A stretch of DNA of 45,193 bases from Byssothecium circinans (Eukaryota; Ascomycota; Dothideomycetes; Pleosporales; Massarinaceae). Below, piece after piece: positions 40,724 to 45,193 of this stretch; within the stretch, counting starts at the first letter, position 1; each line of letters begins with the position of its first letter. Below the pieces are notes generated by a model. The model worked only from the letters and a program-made list of their open reading frames with translations. It did no database searches and was not told where the DNA came from. The DNA lies in NCBI GenBank assembly GCA_010015675.1, contig ML976991.1:390874-436066 (forward strand), written 5' to 3'. Position numbers and translations under genes: made by a program.

Positions 40724-41190
40724 TGTGCCGATGGCGCGTTCGGATCTGCACTGTGAATTGGATTGTCCGGACCACTTATCGTGGGACGCAGAGTGGTGGG
40801 CGTTGAGGGGAACGGGATGGTGGTCGTGTGCGCAGACTGACGTTTGTTGTTGCACGTCTGGAAGCTCCCGAGAGCTCTTGTGGAGGTGCTGCTTGGCGCG
40901 CTAGGCTGTATTTGGTAGACTATATGTTGGGAAGCATGTTGGCCATCTTGAAGGAGGTACTCTGATGCGGGCAAGGGTTGCTGGAATTCTGGGTGCAATG
41001 GGAGATAGATCTGCTAGGTAATAATAAATATCTCGTGTGTAAGAACTTTAGGTCTGATATTTATTTCCTAACTAGGCTAAGTATATTTTTCTTAGCTTGG
41101 AGGGAAATCTACAGGCGCACGTGAGGCGGAAAAGTAGGGAAAGCTATCCTTATAGACTATCTATACCCGTCTTGCACGACTTTCATTACC
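40724..41190. other. Intergenic, no gene recognised
   Basis: About 470 bases between two minus-strand genes: the promoter of the small mitochondrial gene and the 3' flank of the WLM protease gene. The right half is AT-rich. Confidence 0.5.
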
Positions 41191-42570
41191 CTAAGTGACG
41201 CCCTTTGCGGTGCCGCAGACTCCGCAACGTCCTGCGTCTCCTGAATTGACATACTGGCTATCCTTACATGCAGCACCCTTACACCTCCAGTGATTTGCAA
41301 CCAGGTGCGGGTTAAGCACATTTGAGCATGCAGTGCAGGTCAACGAGCCAGGTTCATTGATAAGTGAGCACACAGCGCATGTCTGTGTTCGTGCGGGCGG
41401 TCGTGCTGGAGGCGGACTTGGACGACGTTTATATATCTCATCAAGATGAACGACGCTCGATAACGTCTTGGCTGGAGATGAGTTGGCCATGGGCTTTTTA
41501 GGAATGTTTATTGCTGGTACGGCTTTATCAAGAGGCTGTTTTGTCACGTTGACCGAGCGTGTCTTCTGCGTGGATGCATCGCTGTCTTTCCCGGTTCTTT
41601 GCTTAGACGGGACCAGTCCATCTAGCTCATCCATCTCTCTTCGCGCATTTCCATCCGAGTCGTCTTCGTCCTCGCAAATCCGGACCAGTCCTCGTCCTTT
41701 GTCATCCGTTATCCTCTTGCCGTCGACGTCGATGGCTGCGTTTTCGTCGCCATCCTCATACTCATCTTCTGTCTCGCTATCCGACGTCCCTTCTATCATG
41801 ACTTCAACCTCTTCCTTCTTGGCCGTCTCAAACCGCGCCAGGGCTGCCGCCGCCCGAAGGTCTCTACCTCGTGCACTTGACGCTACTCTAGGTTTTGCTT
41901 TCTTTGCGACACCACCCTCTAGCTTAACTTTCGTGTCGTCATCTGCACCTAGTGCCTGTCCGCCAGCGCCAAACTTCTTCAGAATGCGGCGTTGCTTCCT
42001 CTCAGCGTAAGAGAGCGTCTCCTTTGCCTTTACTCCCTTCCTCCTCTTCTTAGATCGCCCGTATGTCCCACCACATAGATGCTCCGGCACGTCGCCCGGG
42101 TCCACGCTCTCCCTCTGCATCGCTCCGCTCTCCAAGTTCCTACCTCTACCCCACATGCCTTCCCCAGTATAGCCCTTTGCCCACAGCGCCCTCAAATCCA
42201 CTGCGTAGGCGTCCCGCACCTTCCAAAACGCTTTCGAGTGGTTCATCTGCTTGCAGTGCGCCAGTTCGTGTACCATCACCATCTCTACCATGCGCTGCGG
42301 CAGCCATCGTCCGTTCCGGTCTCTGAGCACGAGCTGTATGACTTCTCCGGCATTGAAGTTGCGGCCGACAAATTCAGTGTTGTAAGGAAATTCTTCGAGA
42401 GCTTGTACGAGGATCATATTGGTTTTCATGAAGGGGTAGCACACTGCTGCGACGCGGTTTAGGATGTTCTCAGCAGGAGCGGAGGAGGGGCCGGGCAGCG
42501 GACGAATGAAGTTGATGAGGGCATTTGGGCGTTGGGTGCGCTCGTTCAGACGCTCGAAGCCCAGAGGCAT
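41191..42570 (-). CDS. WLM-domain metalloprotease (Wss1-like) with C-terminal zinc fingers
   Basis: A single exon of 459 aa from ATG 42570. The frame is open to ATG 42696, but MPLGFERLNERTQRPNALINFI is the usual WLM start and the extension is low-complexity. The WLM protease core has HELAHCKQMNH at residues 101-111 (H-E-x-x-H-x5-H; His101, Glu102, His105, His111). A long acidic, disordered middle follows. Two C-terminal zinc-binding modules are visible: C-x2-C-x10-C-x2-C (RanBP2 type, TCAVC...CTAC) and C-x4-C-x12-C-x2-C near the end. Yeast Wss1 cleaves proteins crosslinked to DNA and sumoylated proteins. The acidic middle may hold SUMO- or Cdc48-binding motifs, for example VMIEGTSDSETED-like, not proven. 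Confidence 0.88.
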   Translation of the reverse strand: MPLGFERLNERTQRPNALINFIRPLPGPSSAPAENILNRVAAVCYPFMKTNMILVQALEEFPYNTEFVGRNFNAGEVIQLVLRDRNGRWLPQRMVEMVMVHELAHCKQMNHSKAFWKVRDAYAVDLRALWAKGYTGEGMWGRGRNLESGAMQRESVDPGDVPEHLCGGTYGRSKKRRKGVKAKETLSYAERKQRRILKKFGAGGQALGADDDTKVKLEGGVAKKAKPRVASSARGRDLRAAAALARFETAKKEEVEVMIEGTSDSETEDEYEDGDENAAIDVDGKRITDDKGRGLVRICEDEDDSDGNARREMDELDGLVPSKQRTGKDSDASTQKTRSVNVTKQPLDKAVPAINIPKKPMANSSPAKTLSSVVHLDEIYKRRPSPPPARPPARTQTCAVCSLINEPGSLTCTACSNVLNPHLVANHWRCKGAACKDSQYVNSGDAGRCGVCGTAKGVT

Positions 42571-44870
42571 CGTGAGCACACAATCATGCAAGATGTCAGA
42601 TTTAAGGGTCGATGTTGAGGCAAAAGTGGGATGGAGTGATGTTGGTGGCGGCATCGGAGACGCGGAGTTAGCGCGGATCCCATGACGCGTCCGCACGTGA
42701 TGAGGGGTCTTCCGAACATTTGAATCATTCGGTCCGCAGTATCAGCCACCATCTATTCCACCATCCAATCATCTGCGTTCCGATCCTTCTGTTAGCACAC
42801 GTTTCTCCCGGAGATTATCAGTACCTTCAGCCTCATCGTATCCAAATATTGCTTGTGGTGTCCATCCTGCACGCTTCGACAAACTCATCGCTACAACATC
42901 CTCGCCTCACCCCTCCCTTGAAAGACAACGCGAAGACCGAGGCCTACCAGTCGCTTGGTTATTCGAATATTCCGCATTCGCGTCTTTCGTGTCTCGCACG
43001 CACAGCATACCGTAAACCATAATGCAGGATCGCGCAAACGAGATGCAGGGAGCTGAAAGCAAAGTCAGAACTCAAGACGGTGTACTCCGTGCACGGCACT
43101 GAGATACCAAAGCCCTGGGGTACGGACGCAGATCGCCGGATCTTCTTCGAATAGGATGTGGAACACGTACTTGTGGCGCTGGCACACCGGTAACTGAACC
43201 GCGATCGAACTAAGGGCCCTTTGCAGACCACAACACTCGCCCTTACTATTGTTCATACGAGCATGTAATCTACAAGGTGTAGCCTCCCGGGCACAGGATC
43301 TACAGTCGAGTTTCGTGTTGCACAGCACTTGGACCAGAGCAAAGATCTTTGACCAGGAGGCGATCCAAAAGTCTGGAATCTGGTCTTCGTAACTCTATAC
43401 TTGGAACACTCGTCTTGGCCATGCAGACTAAGATGCTATACGGGACCAGTTACCGACTATTGGTAATAGGACTGGGTTTAGAGTTCACAAACGTGCCGCA
43501 GACCTTCAGTCGGTCCCCAAAAACAACGGGAAGTGCCACCCCGCCAACATGAGAGACACAAAGAACGAGACACTACGTGTCCATGGGGACCTTCAAATCC
43601 GTTTTACACACGTGTACATGCGCCGCTCCCGTATAAACACACCAGCTCGTCAGACCCTACCTGGTGCGTGATTAACGCTGGCCTCGTTATTGGACAACAA
43701 TGCACGCCAGAGGAAAACGGCAACTGCTTGAGCACAGGCACATCCGTGGATGTTGCGCCTCGACTCGCTCAAAGTTCTCGATACAAGCTAGGAACTCTCT
43801 ATCGTTTCGGACCTATCGAGCTACCTTCGAGCAGGATTATCAACCACCAAGGCAAGACGGCCTGAACAAAGCCCATGAGAGCACGGTTCAATTCATGCGA
43901 TACTGTTGCTCTACTTCGAGTTCGTTTCACCGCTTTTCCATGTCACTACTTCTCCACAGCTTCATGTCGTGAACTGCTAGACGTCATTCCTACAAATAGA
44001 CCTTCATTCCTGTGGCGCATGGAGTATCTTGCCATAGGTCATGGTCGCAACCAACAATCCCAGAGCAACGCATTAATGTAAGCTCTCTTTAGCATCCACC
44101 ACACAGCTCAGCCGATCGAAAATATTGCTTCTTCAGAAGAACACCTTACACATGATGGGGGTCCAAGAGTCCGCTGCATCGTAAGTAACATCGTATTAGG
44201 CTGTACGGAGAAAAGTTGTAGAGACGTGTCAGCTGCGGCTCCCTCGCCAAGTTTTGGAACGAGGAAGAGCTCGATCCCAGGACGCAGACGTGGCAGAGTG
44301 AGAGCTTGGGACGGTGAGTCGCTTATCGTACGGAAATTCTTCTCTTATCGTTATTTTGGAGTACCAACGCCGGTTGACAGCTCACTCCTCCCCGTTGAGG
44401 GCACCGAGTCAGGCACATCTTGGCCGGATTCCCGCAGTACGGGAGGGTGCTTAGCATGCAGATTGCGTGGTTGCCGCACACCCACAATCTTGAATTCCTC
44501 GCATTTGAATAATGGAGGGTCGCATTTGCACTTTTTCTGTTGTACACCGCCTCAGATCCCCTTTCAAGAATACTAAGCTTCACAACCTCTACTCGGAATG
44601 TGAAAGCGGAGAAGCGAATAGCCTCTAGGATACAGTTTGTTTGACCGGCAAAACGGGACTCTACAAGTGGTCACCCTACCTGCCAGATCCCCGGCCTCCA
44701 ATCCGAACTTTGCTCAATGATGAAGGCATCGCTCCCTACAGACTACCACTAGTCCCGATATGTGATAGGGTAGAATATTCGAAACTGCAATTGACTCGCT
44801 TAAATCGCCTCCCATTCGCTTCTTCACTTGGCAATGGGAGATCTTCAACCCGAACTTTAAGCTAGCTGAT
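42571..44870. other. Gene-free stretch next to the right transposon
   Basis: About 2.3 kb with short frames only, none protein-like, and no RNA gene or tandem repeat recognised. The left 150 bases are the WLM promoter. The remainder may be decayed repeat or relic DNA beside the transposon, but nothing is identifiable. Confidence 0.45.
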
Positions 44871-44902
44871 GGGGTTCCGGGACACCCGGGGTTCCGGGAC
44901 AC
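44871..44902 (+). repeat. Transposon-end repeat: GGGGTTCCGGGACAC twice
   Basis: The 15-mer occurs at 44871-44885 and again at 44888-44902. It stands just outside the C-terminus of a pogo-type transposase and starts right after ordinary flanking DNA, so it probably is the terminal repeat of that element. The other end lies beyond the window. Confidence 0.7.
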
Positions 44903-44954
44903 TGCTTAGAAATCGGCCACCCCTTAGAAAATCAATGTAATTACCTCAACCTAG

Positions 44955-45191
44955 TTACAATTGCCACTCTGTACACATGGATTGAAGAGTTTTAGCTGCT
45001 GCTTCAGTTGCTGCTCTCTCTGCTTCTTTTTCTGCTGCTTTATCGTTGTTTTGTAACGCTAAAAGATCTGCTGCCTGTTTTGCTATCATGATTGTATCTA
45101 TATCTGCAAAGCGTTGATTTAGGTCTACCCGTATTCTCTTTCGTGGCTGTTGAGGCTTAAGGGCCTCAAGTTGACTGTGTAGTCTTTTGTT
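44955..45191 (-). CDS. C-terminus of a pogo-type transposase (partial, runs off the window)
   Basis: The minus strand from the window edge to TAA 44957-44955 is open for 78 codons and ends in WQL. It contains PRKRIRVDLNQRFADIDTI followed by an Ala/Glu/Lys-rich helical tail (KQAADLLALQ, EKEAERAATEAAAK). That layout, a basic patch then an RFADID-like segment, is typical of the C-terminal end of fungal pogo/Fot1-like transposases. There is no stop in the visible part, in contrast to the left-edge element. Whether the rest is intact cannot be seen. Confidence 0.7.
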   Translation of the reverse strand, partial: NKRLHSQLEALKPQQPRKRIRVDLNQRFADIDTIMIAKQAADLLALQNNDKAAEKEAERAATEAAAKTLQSMCTEWQL

Positions 45192-45193
45192 CT

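Noticed and set aside
42571..42696. N-terminal extension of the WLM protease
   Set aside because: MPLGFERLN at 42570 is the usual start of the WLM domain; the extension is low-complexity Pro/Ser.
1..45193. tRNA, rRNA and CRISPR-like features
   Set aside because: I looked for GGTTCGAATCC-type T-arms on both strands and for regular short repeats with unique spacers and saw none; the tandem arrays have no spacer structure and CRISPR is not expected in a fungal nucleus.

Overview
The window looks like nuclear DNA of a filamentous ascomycete (Pezizomycotina, probably a Dothideomycete; the class is inference). Genes are interrupted by short introns (about 45-145 nt) with GT donors, CTAAC/CTGAC-like branch sites and AG acceptors. 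The gene set is fungal (Gpi1, Slm1, Ubp2, a CCCH/FG nucleoporin, an AA9 LPMO), and DNA transposons at both edges carry point-mutation damage.

Layout. 1-2500: a pogo/Fot1-type transposase relic (minus strand) with 12 internal stops but no frameshift, then an AT-rich tract. 2.5-6.1 kb: an FAD monooxygenase and a 370-aa unknown protein, both minus. 6.9-7.9 kb: a membrane J-domain protein. 8.7-13.2 kb: two convergent glycoside hydrolases (a six-hairpin enzyme and a GH27 alpha-galactosidase). 14.0-15.9 kb: a CCCH-zinc-finger FG nucleoporin (Nup42/Amo1 type), minus. 16.65-19.2 kb: a two-helix small ORF ending 20 nt before GPI1. 19.6-20.2 kb: a broken zinc-less MDR reductase. 20.6-21.6 kb: an AA9 lytic polysaccharide monooxygenase, minus. 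23.25-26.2 kb: a Slm1-type PH-domain protein. 26.9-30.6 kb: the ubiquitin protease Ubp2, divergent from a complex I NDUFA11/B14.7 subunit (31.1-31.9 kb). 34.1-36.3 kb: an orphan Cys/His-containing gene split by one in-frame TGA. 36.5-39.0 kb: five different tandem-repeat families in a row. 40.2-40.7 kb: a small mitochondrial membrane protein. 41.2-42.6 kb: a WLM (Wss1-like) protease. 44.87-45.19 kb: terminal repeat and transposase C-terminus of a second pogo-type element.

How the genes relate. The single-copy housekeeping genes (GPI1, SLM1, UBP2, NDUFA11, nup42, WLM) form a conventional backbone. The three CAZymes (two hydrolases and a secreted LPMO) point to plant-polysaccharide use. The accessory parts are the two transposon edges and the 33-40 kb orphan gene plus repeat block, which is the best place to look for something undescribed. 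Exon models were built by hand from splice signals and reading phase; every multi-exon model closes in frame. No similarity searches were run, so family names rest on recognised motifs.
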